Shown here piece by piece: positions 24,371 to 37,500 of a stretch of 64,000 bases of DNA. Below the pieces are notes generated by a model. That model made no database searches, had not been told where the DNA came from, and was given only the letters and a program-made list of their open reading frames with translations. Position 1 is the stretch's first letter, and each line of letters opens with the position of its first letter. Position numbers and translations under genes: made by a program. The DNA comes from Ectocarpus siliculosus (lineage: Eukaryota; Sar; Phaeophyceae; Ectocarpales; Ectocarpaceae): assembly GCA_000310025.1 (NCBI GenBank), contig FN649751.1:378245-442244 (forward strand), in the 5' to 3' direction.

Positions 24371-25479
24371 GTATCGTTCATATCGAATCATTTCCCTCTC
24401 GTTGAGAGTTTCGCTACGACGTCGGCAGTAAAAGAAGTTCCAAGCAAGAGGTGAAGACGCCCAGTGCAGATTCACTACCCAACAGCGAACACACAACCGT
24501 ATGTTATTCTTCCCAAGCCTTGTTAGTGAATTTTTTTCGATCGTCACATCACATCATCAGTCTTTCCACCTATTACTACACCGACGACGTCCAGAGCTCT
24601 CATTTCTAAGGAAATCTTGTTCTCTTCGCACGGGCACAAGCGTGTCACCCTTTACCGCAAGGGCACACAGCATCAAACGGGTGTATATCAGGGGGTTGGG
24701 GCGACACAGAACGAACGGCACAGCGAATTGAGCCGGGAAATGACCAGGCGTGTGATTGTTCGAGAAAAGGTGGTCGATGATGCATGCACGGGATGTACTG
24801 TGCTCCGATCTCAGAACACTTAACAAAATGCAAATATATATGGCGCATGCCACAACGGCAGTGACGATGTGTCTTGGTGCGGTTCTACATGGGCAGAGAG
24901 GGAAACTGTCGGGAACCGCAGAGAAGAGGTCAAACGACATCATCGGTGTCATGCTTTGTTGTCGGCGCTCGGATCTTGGCCATGGTTGAGTTAGATCCGG
25001 AGGATCGAGTTTGAAGCGTCTCAAAATGTAGACTATCCCGGATATTTTCGCAATATATGCCAGATGATGGATCTTCACGAACTGGTGAGACCGCTTCTTC
25101 CCCTGCTGCTGCTGCTGCTGAAAATGAAGCAATACTCTTCTTGCACTTGAAGTCTAGACTGCTGTGCATGCATGCCGTTTTTTACTATGTCATGCATACT
25201 GCTGCTGTAGTAGATCGATGCTTCAAGCATAAATCATCATCATCGTTGTGTGGAGATTTCCCGGGAAGAACGCCCAGGCCTCCTTGTAATGGAGCAACTA
25301 CATAGTGTGCGAGCATTGTATGATGAGCGTTTCGTGAACGTTGTACGAGCTTATCGGGTGTTTTGGATTTTCGTTGGATATGGATATTTGGCGTCGTTGA
25401 GGGGTAGACTCTTGAAGTAGCTTGAAGGAAGATCAAAATACCAGCCCAGTTCCCTCACTCCCCGAGTGGGCGCAGAGCG
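24371..25479. other. Interposed sequence within the dispersed repeat
   Basis: This stretch separates the two halves of the dispersed repeat and has no counterpart in copy 2. No coding domain or clear inverted termini were found. A CTG-type triplet run lies near 25102-25120. Confidence 0.35.
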
Positions 25480-25640
25480 GACCTGGTCTAAGAAGGCTAA
25501 AACAAGAGATCAAACAACAACTGTGAGTACCCGAAGCCAGGAGCAACGAACTTGCTCCCTTCCCCTTCTATTTCTCTGTCCCTCCATAACATATCCTTGC
25601 GCGTAGCCAGACCGAGTGCACCTGGTCCATGGCAACAACA
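25480..25640 (+). repeat. Dispersed repeat, copy 1 (second half)
   Basis: The block starting ACAACAACTGTGAGT and followed by CTATTTCTCTGTCCCTC resembles 32620-32700 (ACAACTGTGAGT and TTTCTCTATCCCTC). It is the displaced second part of the repeat that starts at 24000. The similarity is visible by eye but short. Confidence 0.45.
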
Positions 25641-25939
25641 ACAAAAAAGGCATTCCCCGATATTGGTGGCAAGATATGAAATTTTTAAGTCAGGTGGCCG
25701 TTAACACCCGGGTGGCCTTTAATACCCGCCTCTAGTCAACACCTCAAAAACACGTGTCGAGGAATATTCGGGATTGTCGAGATACGGGACCCCCAATGAC
25801 CGTAGAGTAAGCAGCAATAATCACTCCACTTAATCTACAGGCGTCGAGAACGAACCAACGCAAGCTCGCGATATAACAACGCGTCGTTCTGGGCCCGACG
25901 CAGAGCCTCGTCAGATATTTCCGCCGAAGATAGGAACTT

Positions 25940-26899
25940 GTAGAGCATTCTAACTGCAGATCCAGGCACGCGATCGACCACGCTCACGATGAAGAGGAAC
26001 AGAAGTGTTCCCGCAACGCCGCCCTGACGTCCGCCCGCCGCCTGCCGCTGGTTCGCTGGTAATACGACTCCACCCGCGACCAGATGCCGACACGGGCCTC
26101 CACGCGGAGCGGCAGGGCCGCGGCCGGGCAAGCAGGGCGAGGTCGGGCGGCGACACCCCCGACACCACGCACGAGGAGGTCTACCGCGCGATCGGTGGCG
26201 AGCTCGACGGCTCGCCCCTCGACGCGCAGCGGGTCACGTACTCCCGCGAGGCGTCGAGCGGTATCCTCGTCGCGAGCGCGAGGGACAGGCACCCGCGGCG
26301 ACCCCCCCCCGCTGACGAGACTGAGCTCGCTCCTCTCCGCGGGCTGGTGGACGGCCTGAGGGAGGAGCTGCAGCGGGAGTGCGACGAGGCTGCCGGCGAT
26401 CGCCAGCAGCTTCAACCATCGATCGACGACCTGATCGCTACGAAAGCAGCAGGACCTGGCCTTCAGGGCGAGGTGCAACTGGTGGGCACAACCGCCCCAC
26501 CACCGGCCTCTCGGGCCGCCGCTGTACCCAGTGCCGAGGCTGCTAAGGTTGCGGCAAAAGATAGGGCGCGGATTCAGGGGGACCTCCGCCGGGTAAAATT
26601 GTGGCTCATCCTCGGACGGCCTCCGGCAGTTGCAAAACTGTCGCAGCCGGAGTGGCAATCCTTGCCTCGCAAAGGCGTGTTCTGGTGACAGAGAAAGTGG
26701 CGGCATCGCTCGACACGCTCTCAAACTTCCAGGCCGAAGACCGTGGTCGCAACATTGGCCACGGCAACGGGGGAGGGTGCGGAGGAGAGGCGCGCGCCGC
26801 TGACGAGGGCGGAGCGAGACCCAAGGCCGCTGATTTCTTCACCCACGGGAAAGACAAATAGGGGTGCGGGCTCTCCCGCGTGGCGGGGGGGGGGGCTAC
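25940..26899 (+). mobile_element. GC-rich 5' part of a tyrosine-recombinase element
   Basis: Base composition rises sharply at about 26.0 kb. An open frame at 26005-26688 encodes about 227 residues rich in Ala, Arg, Asp and Glu, including a heptad-like stretch LVDGLREELQRE that could form a coiled coil. I recognise no enzyme in it. It lies just upstream of the recombinase remnant on the same strand, so it may be the accompanying first protein of that element. The long antisense frame (25984-26724 minus) is more likely a product of the high GC content. Confidence 0.4.
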
Positions 26900-28104
26900 C
26901 TCGGTGGGCAGCGCATATGCGTCCAAATCGAACGGCAGCACGCCGGTCTACATGAGGTTGGCCCGGGGCAATCAGCAGGCTCAGGACCTGGGACAGGCAG
27001 GACGGGACTCTGTTACCGACGTCTTGGCATCCAGCTCGTCGAGCACTCAGTTGTCTAGAAGGACTTACACGTCAGGCTTCAACTCTCGGTGCACGTTTCG
27101 GAGGCTGACGGAGAAGCCCAAGTTTCTGGGGCAACGTGCCAGGGACCTTCATGTGTGGGAGTTGATAGACTTCGTAGCCTGGTGTTTCGAGTCTGAGGGT
27201 AATCTAGCGAGTACAATATCCGGAAAATTCACGGCTGAGCAACATTTTCATACTCGTAAGCTGAAGCTTCGGTCGAGCTAGACTTGTCGTCTCCGATGTT
27301 GAAATGTGCGCTAAGGGGGATGGCGAGGAACCACGTGGCTTTGGGGACGGTACGCCGTGTGCGCCTTCCTGTGTCTTGGTGTATGCCGCTGGATGGGGAA
27401 AGCGCAAGGCAGAACTGGGGGGAAGGGGGCAGAGTGATGTGGCTGTGTCTGTGCCTGTCCTATCTCTTCATCACACGGTCTGATGGATGTTCGCGAATGA
27501 CGCGGGCAGGGTGCATGAGGCACACCGTCTTACAAGGGCGGACAAAGCATTGTTTGCCGGCGGGACGCTACTAGACTTCAGTCACTATCGTAGAGCAGAC
27601 CGCGTCGAGATGAGGTTTAGAGGGCACAAGGCCGATCAAGAGCAGAAAGGCAACATACGGGTTCGTACGCGAAACGAAGTCACCGGACCGCAGTCAGGTG
27701 TGAGAGCACGCGGCGGCGCGGTGGCTCTTGTGGTTGAGCTATTGTCGTGTCATGCGACGTTGCCTGACTCCGCTCCGTTGGCTTCGTACCGTAGTGGAAG
27801 AGCAGTGAGAGTAGTGAGGTATAGTGCTGCCCTCCGTGCAGTCAGAGAAGTGGTAGCGAAGTCGGGGCGTAACCCCCAGGAGTACGCGTTGCACTCGTTG
27901 CGAATTGGAGGCGCGATGGCTCTTCCAGCGGGCGGAGACATCGCAGAACGAGTGATTCAGAGAGAAGGAAAGTGGAGGTCGATTGCCTACAAGCCGTATG
28001 CGCGAAACAATGTAGAGGATTCGCGGCGAGTGTCACAGAACTACAGACGGCAGCAGGATAGTATCGAGACAGCCGGGGGAGGGGACCGTATGGGGAACGC
28101 ATAG
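26900..28104 (+). pseudogene. Tyrosine recombinase of a Crypton- or DIRS-type element, three frames
   Basis: Three consecutive blocks in three different frames make one protein. Block 1 (about 27050-27281) has the N-terminal core-binding signature, with LIDFVAWCFESEGN then STISGKF. Block 2 (27284-27480) has GMARNHVALGTVRRVRLPVS. Block 3 (27487-28104) is the catalytic part, with HSLRIGG (HxxR box; His at 27892, Arg at 27901), GKW and the candidate nucleophile in YKPYARNN. These are hallmarks of tyrosine recombinases carried by Crypton and DIRS-like elements. The two frame changes mean it is dead unless a short intron removes one. No termini were identified. Confidence 0.72.
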
Positions 28105-31100
28105 TTGACTCATTCGGTGATCGTCCAGAAACTGACCTCGATGTGGGTGTTGTAGAATGGTGTGTACCATCTGAGGACTTGGTCAGTTTTGGGACTCCTG
28201 CGATTGCAGTCGTAGTCCCCCGGCTAGTATCTGTGGGGAGAGAGATGGATTTGTAAGAGTTGACGCCGGCCTTCGCAGCTAACGCGGCCGGAGAGACGAT
28301 GAGCGTTTCGTGCGTCTCTCTCCCCAACACGTAGCCTAGAAACCGAAGAAATAATGAAGCAATTCGAAAGAAAACAAAATAAATGGTGAGATACGCTTTC
28401 ATTCAGACTTTCAACGGCAAGCAGAACATATGTTTGTATGTAGCCAGAGCTGTGCTTTGACTTTCGGAGGGGATTGCTGGGCCATGGCGGGTGAGTTTCT
28501 ACGGATGTGCGAGATGTTGCGTTGTCTGCAGCCAGTCGCGGTGGGTGCGTTGTGCAGCTTGTTCGCTTCTGAAATTCCCGAGGCGCTCGGGAGGATGTCA
28601 TATTACTTTTTTTTTTCTGGTGCGTGGGACACACACCAGGACCGGAGTTCGGATATCTGGCTCTTACATCAGTAGACTAGTACGCATGCATGTACACATG
28701 TACACATGTATGTGTGCACCATTACGACTGGACGGGGCCAGGTGTATCGGCCGTTGTATCGAATGGAAGAACAAAACACACTCCCGTGATCTCTGTGTAC
28801 ATAGACTACATCGTGACAACACTGTAATAAAAGGGTTGCTATGCCTGTACATACATACGGAAGGTCCAACGGTTAAAAGTTGCACTCATGTTCATCTCAC
28901 CATTTTGACAGCCCCGAATTCCGGCCACGGAACGTTCGTGAATTTCTCAACCTACCATGTTGAGAACACCATACACCACGCTGTTGATCTCAGTTGATGG
29001 GTACTGCTGCTCCGTCTGATCCTCAATCCGCAGCAGTCTACATATATGTACAGTGTGCGTGTAACGAAAAGGGACGACTGGAAGCATACAAGCACCACGG
29101 TACCGAGTGGTCAACTCGTCACGGTTACAGCACTTGACGGCAGTCACAGCTTACTACCCAGCAAGCAGATTTCTCGAGCGGGTTTCCGGCAAATGGCGCA
29201 AATTCCGTTCCCGGCACCGGACTGTCACATGTGTAGGGATCTGATTGGTTAAGCCATGCGGAAAATTGACAGGGGGCGTGTGGTGGACCTCGGAATGTGC
29301 AAGTATGTGCTTCCTACCACCAGACGCTGGAGTGCCGACGGGGTAACGGGTGTGGGCTGGGAACGCCCCGGGCGGCGATGGGCGGACCGGGAAGGAAGAA
29401 GCCCAGTGATCGAGAGAAGAACTAAATGGTTGAACATGCTCGCTGGCGCCACAAGACTGCACACGACCACAAAGAACGAGAGAGAACGGCCACGCGCCAA
29501 TCGATTATGGCCTCCGGGCGCGTCGGGAAACTTTGCGCATCGGAAACATTTTCCATGTTCATGTGCGTGTTTTATGCTTTTAGACAATTAGATTCTTGCT
29601 GGAATTTTCTTCAGTTTATCAGATGAGCGAACACAAAGCACGCACCCAGTGGAAGAGTTGTTGGATAAAACTATTATATTTTTCTAAGAACACAAAAATT
29701 ACACCGCGGTTGCCGCAAGATGCTTACAGGGAATTTTCCGTACCCTTGCGTAAAAGCCCGATTTTCCACCGTCACTGTTGTCGGTGATCGCCCGCCCGCC
29801 CACACTGCCGCACACTGACTTTCATACCTCATCACAACCATCTGTGAGCGAACCCTGCCCTCGGTCAGCCAGCACTACTAAGGTAGCGACATATATATTT
29901 CCTTCTCTTCTCGTTCCGAGGCACATCAAGACGCAACAACTCTCCCAGGTACATTTGTCTGCGGCGGTCTGTAGACAAGTCTAAACGGTCGGCCGCTGCG
30001 TATCTTGCAAAAGTAATCACCACCTACGGCAGTACTTGCTGCTGCAACCCATTCGTCCGTGAACGCACTGCGAATCCAGCTGTTGGGGTTGTCGGCAATT
30101 GCGCTGTTGTTCCTGTGGTGATCGGGAGACAAGGTGGAGCGGGAGTAACAGCAGTCGTGAGTATAGAGGGTAGATGGCAATCGACGGGTCAATATCCACA
30201 CGTACGTTCAGACAGCAGTGGTTCCCCTGAGGGCCAACGCCACTTGTGTCATGTTCTTCTTGGAGCCTTCTGATACTCTTGCACCGTGCGCGTTCGCTAC
30301 TATGGTTGTGTACTGTAGTTCGTACAAGCTCCCGCTGTCGGTATTTCGCCCCCCCCCGTTGGTTGCCCCTGTATTTTCGCTCGTTCGTAGGACTTTTATT
30401 AGACTCGTCGGGACGTGCGTGAATGAAGGCGATACCACTCACGTGTGTTATGGTATTTGGACCCTTGGACTAAGATACGGCTGACGAAGGGGTCCAAAAA
30501 AATATGCATATATAAATTTATGTCGCCATGTACTGCTGTAGCCCCCTCCTGATTTGTCAGCACTTTTCCAAACAATGACGCATAGAAAAAGGAAGACATG
30601 TTCCTCTTGGTTGTCATCGTTCACAATGAAGTATCCTGCCCACGGAGCAGCAGCTGCACGTGCAGCTACCGCTAGCTGCATTCCGGCGTATTCCGCCTCC
30701 TGGGGCACGCGCGGGCAGTCCGGGGTATAGGGCAATTCGGCGATTGTTTTTGCATGCGCGTCGGGAGCTCACCAGTTGGCCCACCCCCGTAAGCATAGTG
30801 TAGATGGGAAACCTGTGTTACCTGCACGTTCGTAGGTACTTTCGGATTTTTCGAACGTTGCAGCCGCAGAAAAACAGAAACCTTACATACCACGGCATAA
30901 AATATCTTCTCCGGGCTCTCCGTCCGTTTCATCTACGGTGGATACCTCGCCATAACTTTCAAGGCCATCAAACCAACACGGCGGCACCAAAATTTCAAGT
31001 CATTGGGAAACACTTCTAATATATCCGCGTATCTGTGGCATTTACTTCTGGCTCAATTGCTAATTTGTGTCTGCGATGGAGACAGGTGATACATAGAGAG

Positions 31101-31329
31101 GGGGGCACAGAGAGATGGGAGGGGGAGGGGTCAGAGAGAATGATGAGGCAAGGAGAGATTGGAAATACCCGGGGGAGAGAGACGCACCAAGCCGTCTACA
31201 GTACAGGCGCGCGAGAATATTATTTTTTTTCATAGAGAGACAAAGAGAGAGGGAGGAATTGTTTCCTGGTCCATGACCATGTACTGTAGCGGCTTCGCGT
31301 GTACGAGAAGAAATTCGACTTCACGATCG
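28105..31329. other. Spacer, no gene seen; purine-rich tract at the right end
   Basis: No supported gene, RNA or exon chain was found. An alternating CATGTACACATG tract lies near 28684-28716. A GA-rich, strongly purine-biased tract runs from about 31075 to 31260. The numerous short frames have no recognisable domain. Confidence 0.4.
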
Positions 31330-31485
31330 GCGAGGGAAAGGAACGGCTGAGTCCAACTCGCTATTACAGTTCAGGCAAGCACCGCCGAAGCATTGCGGAG
31401 AAAACCCTCCTGTGTTACCTTCCTCCTGTGTGACCCTGGCGAGGGCGCCCAGAAATTGTACCAACAGATGTAATGATCACGTTCA
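31330..31485 (+). mobile_element. SINE, 5'-truncated copy (copy 3)
   Basis: GGGAAAGGAACGGCTGA at 31335-31351 matches the body of the SINE at 59.95 kb, and the following GCACCGC, CCTCCTGTGTGACCC and CAGAAATTGTACC blocks stay in the same order and spacing. The tRNA-like head with A and B boxes is absent, as expected for a 5'-truncated SINE insertion. Confidence 0.6.
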
Positions 31486-31994
31486 GACTAGCTGGGACGG
31501 ACACAAAATAGAAACAAACGACTACCGGCGGATTGATTGGTTCACATCTCTGAATCTGGCTGTTGCAGAATCTTCGAAGTGCCGTGGTTCATGCGGAAGT
31601 ACACGTGGGGGAGCTTGTACCATTGTCTAAACATGGGACCCTTATTCCACGCCGGAACGCGTTGTACTCGTTGTTTGCCGCCCCAACAGGATTTCATCGA
31701 CAAGCTTTTCAAGTTTCACACTACTTGTTTCTCGTCACCCAGAGTACATCAGAACGAATGGTCCAAATTCTGGGCCTTGTAAACATACCACGCCAAGAAA
31801 AATAACTCAAAGCAGCAGGGAAGTAGCGAACTAAACTACAGCACGACCATGGGGACCCAACGAGACGAAGCTCACTCCAAACGGAACATAGATTAGTTGA
31901 CCGCGGCCCCATTTGATGATCGGAGAATCCTTACTCCACTGTGAACGTTTCCTGCCCTGGTACTCGCGTTAAGCTTTGCAAGTCTTGAACACCC

Positions 31995-32750
31995 ATGATA
32001 TTTGGAAACCAGACCCTGCCAACGGACCGCAGCACGCACCCTAAGCCGCCCCCCGTGGCCAGGGGAATCGACTTGGTTCCGGCCCCAACCACGCCCCCAT
32101 CACCGATTTCGCTGACTGCCCCAAACAATGCAACGGGATTCTGCCCGCCGATGAAACAGGCGGAGAGCAGCCACGGGTCACAGGGCGGTGGCAGCGCACA
32201 CGGCGGTACGGGATCTGGACCGTTGGCCCTTTCACCTTCCATGACCGTCTCCAACAGCACCCGGGGTGTCGAGAGCCTGCAACCGCGGCGGAAAGCACTC
32301 AATGAGGTCAGAGAATTCATCGTGTGGGATGGTCTCCACGTGATGGACACCCGGTACAATTGCAACTGATCTCGCTTGATTCAGTTCATGGGGTGTGAGG
32401 AAGCTCGCATGTCGCCCCTGTGACTCTCCGGCTGGGCGGGTGCATGTGCATTCCTTAGGAGCATTTGTTTAGCGTTGCACGAAGACGTTTGTTTTGCTGT
32501 TGGCAACTTCCCATCCGCACCGAAGCGCTTGTTGGGGGATCAGCATTCCAGCCCTTCCCTCGCACTCTCCAATTGAGCGCTACGGGGATCCGGTATACAG
32601 GGATACGCCAAGAGGTTACGCAACAACTGTGAGTTCCTGCAAAAGCAAGAAGCAGCGCACCTTTAACTTCCCCCATTTTCTTTCTCTATCCCTCGTAACG
32701 CTGTGGCGACAACGGCAGGACCCTTCGACCCGCCGCCCGCACCCCTTCGA
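31995..32750 (+). repeat. Dispersed repeat, copy 2, uninterrupted
   Basis: This is the longer partner of the repeat at 24000-24370 and 25480-25640. It contains a 124-codon open frame (31995-32369) rich in Pro, Ser, Thr and Gly with no recognised domain. The Ty3/gypsy polymerase remnant starts about 100 bp further on in the same direction. One reading is that the repeat is an upstream part of that retroelement, but no zinc knuckle or protease motif is seen. Confidence 0.5.
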
Positions 32751-32859
32751 CTTCCCACAGCGCCCTAACGATCCTCCATCGTCATCGGCGCGACCCTTGA
32801 AGGTCTGGGCCACGTTTTCACGGTGTTACTGTTTTCGATGCCGCCCCGATACGACATGT

Positions 32860-33260
32860 AGCCCACGTGCGGGTGGGTTTTGAGCGCCTGTCTGAGCACA
32901 TTCTCAGCCTGTCTCCTGTCAAGACTTGCACCGACCCTGGGGAACTATATTGTGTTTTGGCCACATCCTCTCTCCTGCCGATTTTTGCTTTGGCGCCGAC
33001 AAGTGTGATGCCCTCATAGAAACCCGCCCGCCGACAAACGTTGAGACGCTGCGTCCCATGCTGGGCATGTTTTCGCACTACCACGAATTCGTCGAAGGTC
33101 GAGCCTTGCGCGGTAACCTACTCACCAACCTTTTACGGACAAACCAAATTCGTTTTCGTTGTACACGAGACATGGGGATGGGCGACATGACGGAAACCCT
33201 CTTGGCAGATGTCTCGCTTCGTGATTCAAAGATAAGTGTTCACGGCCTGGGCGGGGGGTG
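32860..33260 (+). pseudogene. Ty3/gypsy-type polymerase remnant
   Basis: The plus-strand frame at 32926-33261 contains FGHILS, the shape of the F-LGH-S motif at the end of reverse transcriptases of LTR retrotransposons. It is followed by CDALIETRPPTNVETLRPML and GMFSHYHEFVEG, which matches the family's LR-FLG-YYR-F block linking reverse transcriptase to RNase H. LTNLL and a short RNase H-like piece come next. A frame change and stops upstream hide the catalytic palm, so this is a short dead fragment. No long terminal repeats were identified. Confidence 0.72.
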
Positions 33261-34547
33261 ATACACTCGCCGGTGGCTTAACGCCGGTGGCCCTGCATAT
33301 ATAGCGCCGGTGAATTTCCTGGGCATAGATTGAATCACCGCATCATTGTGATCTCTGGATAGCGCCGGTCCCTCTGAACACCGTCGGTCGATTCGCCGGG
33401 CACGTACTGGCACTGTTGGGGGCCTCCCACTGTATTCTACCTGTAGTTTAGATTCGGTACAAGTATCTGACAGGACTTCTCAGGGCGGACAATTGTATTA
33501 GGAAGCTACGGGATGTGTGAGCGCTGCATTTGTGAGGTTTCGTTTGGTATTCTGCCATCAGTGTACGGTGGTCAGGATTCCAAGCGAGTGTTGAGAGAAC
33601 CTCGTCTAAAGGGACAGAATAAGACAATCAACAACAGCTGTCCCAGCGTCTAGAACAAGGAGCAGCGGATGTGCTTCCTCCCCAGTATATTGCTGTGCCG
33701 ATACCGACACATGTAATCTCGGAAAAGAAAGGTGAACATCGATATTGAGCGAGGCAGTCTTCGTGGTGTGGGTGTTAGAGAAAGGTGCGGTAGTACGACG
33801 ACAATACTGGAAGACGCCGGTGTTCCCATAGCGAGGCGTGTAGGATGATGCAAACAGTTGGGTGACAAGGCAGGAAAGAACGTAGGTTAACATGGGCATC
33901 GCCTGTATTATCAGAGTATGTAGTGTTTATGCATCAGACCCTTCGTCATAAAAAAAAAAAAATAGATTGACACCGACACGGTATTCCGCTGGGTGCGCAG
34001 AATCGCGATATCGCGGCCCATGCCAGCCTTTGAGACGAGATAACTCTTTTGTTAGGTAGACTTTGCTCCGGCCGATTGCTGAGGTGGCTCAGATGTATGT
34101 TGCTTTCCAGACGCGAACAACATTCCAGCGATGACTTGTTGTTCCGGTTTCATGGTACGGGTGCTTGCAGCCAGCGGTACAAAGGGAGCCATACGTGTAG
34201 CCCGTGACAAAATGCAGATCAGAAACAGTGTTCCCAGAAGCAGAGAGACCAACAGACATACATTGCAGACAGACGCTGTTCGAGATACGAAGAAACCTCA
34301 ATCGAACAAGTCCTTCAGCGGCCGTAAACTAGTTGTTTTGGCATGCCTATGTAGGTCGCGACCATGGAACAGGTGGTATTGGTAGTCAGAGACTGCCTTG
34401 CATGGATAATTTGGATTCGCCAACATTTGGAAACTTCACGATGCGCGCCTCGTGCACCCCTTCGTGCGCGGTCTACGTACAATTGACGCGCACTTCAGCG
34501 CACGAATATTCACCATCTTGTATCGCCCCCACCACGTCCTGCTGCAG
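33261..34547. other. 5' flank of gene B, first exon not resolved
   Basis: The start codon exon and promoter of gene B should lie here. Candidate frames (34131-34385, and 34452 running into the first recognised exon) cannot be confirmed. An A-rich run lies at 33950-33962. GCGCCGGT-type repeats occur between 33262 and 33375. Confidence 0.4.
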
Positions 34548-37500
34548 GCGATGATCGCGGGGAAGAACTATGGCGGGGTGTACCGCTACGTGGGCCTCGG
34601 AGTTTGGTTGTTCATCTCGACCTTTATGGTCCTCGACCGCTTCTACTGGAATGTTTGGCCCAGGCAGACGATATGCACCGACGGGTGCGGGGGCGACTTT
34701 TTCTGCGAGATGGACGACGTGAGTATAGTCACGAGAAGAAGGAGAGTCGCTCCTCTTCGTTTTGTCGTACAATATTGCCATTTATATGTGCTTCCGCGAT
34801 ATGCACGGCCATTTGCTGGTGTTCGTACGCAGTTGTTGAGTGGGGTTGGTCGTTTCGCTTTTAGTCAGCGTGCGACCTACAGCACGTGTTACACGCTCAC
34901 CAGATGCCGACCCCTTCCGTACTTCTTGACTCTGTTTCGGGGTTCCACTGCGTATTTCCTCTCGCAGATTGACCCAACATTTCCCTCCGCGTCATTGGTC
35001 ACGAAGATCTTGAATTGAGAAAGGATGAAGGTTTAGGCTATTTATTCTGTGGTGTGTAGACACAAGGCAAAGAAAAGATCGCTGTCACCATGGACACCAT
35101 GGTCTGACCTCGTGACGCTGACTCCCAGGATCGTGGTTATTCCCCCCCTCCCGCTTTTCAATGTGCAGGACCCAGGCTGCCTCAAGGATGGCCCCTGGTC
35201 TGCGAAAACGTTCGACGTAATAGCTCGCATAAGCGCAAGATTCATCATCTCCACCACCAAGTGAGAGCGGTATCCGTTCAGGGAACATTGATGTACGTGT
35301 TGTGTCTCAGTGCCGCCCAGGCAGGGTTCTGGAACAAATAATTTAATATCTGCATTCCCGTTGACGAAGCAAAACATTGTGCCTGCGAGAGAAAGGTCTA
35401 CATGAGAGACGCGCGCACGACGCATATGCACGTAATATTGAACGCCAGACAGAGGGAAGACCCATGACTTGAGATGCCATCGACTGAGAGCAGAGAAACT
35501 CGCTTGCAAAGGTCGTCTGTGGGCTAAAGGGTACGGTAGTTCGCCCACATATCTTCTGAGGAGGCTCTGCAAGCTTGTACTGAGTACTGCCAGTGGTTTG
35601 CCCTAATCTCCCCTGCGTATCTCAATCGCCCCCACAGCTTGATGTTCATCACAATGTGCCACGGCACCTGGAACTACCTTTCGGAAGTACAAGTGCTCCG
35701 GCCATTCCTGTACGCGTGGCGCACCGACAACTTTTGGCTGCACTCCATCGGAGGCTGGACCATGGGCATCTGGACGATGCTCCACGTGTATTCTTTGCTC
35801 CTGCCTTCAATTTTTCACGGTTTCAAGAATGTGGCTGTCGGTGGCCCGGTAGAGCTTCCCCTCCAGGTGTGAACGCCTTTCGCACCACCTACTCGTCATA
35901 CCCCTGTCAGCTCATCTACAGTAGATACATTACGGCGAAGTCGTTGATAAATGTGTGGTTTTGCGTGCATGAAGACCATTCTTTGATTTTCTGTGGAAGG
36001 TTTATCCAGTTATTTCCCAATATTCACGGCGCTACAACCAAACCCGGGGTCACACCAGTACCAAATCAATGCCTGAAAAGAGCGAAAGCGTCCGGCGAGA
36101 GCACCGCGGTGCACGGTAGTCGTTGAACGTCAAAAATAACGTTATGTTATTACCGGCTTCTCCTGCTCGTTGGTCTGCACTAACGAAAAACAAACATCTA
36201 CAGTTTCCAGTCGAGACCTACACATCCTTCTGAAATGTGCAGAGCAGAGTCGAACGAAGTAGGTCTCGGCATCCATTGCGCCATCCTCACCCTATGCAGC
36301 GGCGTGTGTTTTTCTCAAGAGATGCTTTATTGTAGCGGTGCTATTCTTGCCACGACTGGCTTCGCAAGAGATTCTCAGAGAAACCTTCCTGTCATGACGA
36401 ACTGCACCATTCTCTTGTAATTCCCGCGCTGGTTGGGTGGTGAATATCAGACACATACAAGAAGAGGCGTTGAAGTCCACAACAGACGCGAACACCAGGT
36501 TGAGAACAAGGACCGAACGAAGATACGCCGTTCATGCATGCTACAAGAGTTGTGTTTTGTACCATATGTTGCTTGTTGGGTTAAGTCGCTCTCGAACGCA
36601 GTCCCCCAAAACGTCGAAAGGTGCCAGCCCCGATTTATTTTTTGAAAACAGAATCAAAAACTGTGTTGGGGGTGGGTCAAGTCATCGCTCTCGTATTTAG
36701 CCCCCGAAAACTTGGAAAGGTGCCAGTCCCGATTTATTTTCGGAAAACAGAATCAGCAACTGTGTCGCGGAAACCAACAATCCGAATGAGGGAAACGGCA
36801 GCTGGTCGTGGTTGTGTGGTTGCGTGGTGAATACAGAAATGACACTTTTTTTTGGGAGATCTGCTCGATTTGAACGCGCCATATTCCAATTTGGAAGCGG
36901 TGTTGGCAGGAAACGCTACAAGTCATCGTGTTCACCATTGACTTCGCATGACTACTACAGTGTAGTGCACCGTGTCACGACGACCAGAGAATGGCACCAC
37001 CACCCACTAACGAACGATAAGTGCGGTGAGATGTCAAACCCTGAACATACCACAGACCATGGACATGCACCAACGCCGTTCTCTTTCAAGTGAAACTTCG
37101 GCCCCAATTTGTTCTTCACTCTCGTCCCGAACTTCAATGGCCTTTTCACGTGTGGAGGGGCTGCCGTAGCGTGTTCGGTTAAAAACCGATTGATCGAGAT
37201 ACGGAGGGCGAATCAAATACCACTAGAAAATAACGAGTAGTGTCGCAAGCCCAGATAATCGGAAACTCTTCCATCTGTTTTTTCACGATTTGCAGGTGAG
37301 CCTTGCTGTGAGCAACGTCGACCTGGACAACAAACTCGCCAACTGGGGCTACGATGACATCTGGCGTATCATCTGGATGACTCTCATCTTTTGTGTCCTG
37401 ACACCGCTGTCGCGCTCGGCCTGGGCGCTCAAGAAGAACTTCACTCTCGCCATGTGGCTTCACATTGTGAGACAAATCTATTCGGACCCGTTGTTGTCAT

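Noticed and set aside
25984-26724. 246-codon minus-strand gene
   Set aside because: It lies opposite the GC-rich frame of the recombinase element. High GC removes stops on both strands, and no domain or splice context supports it.
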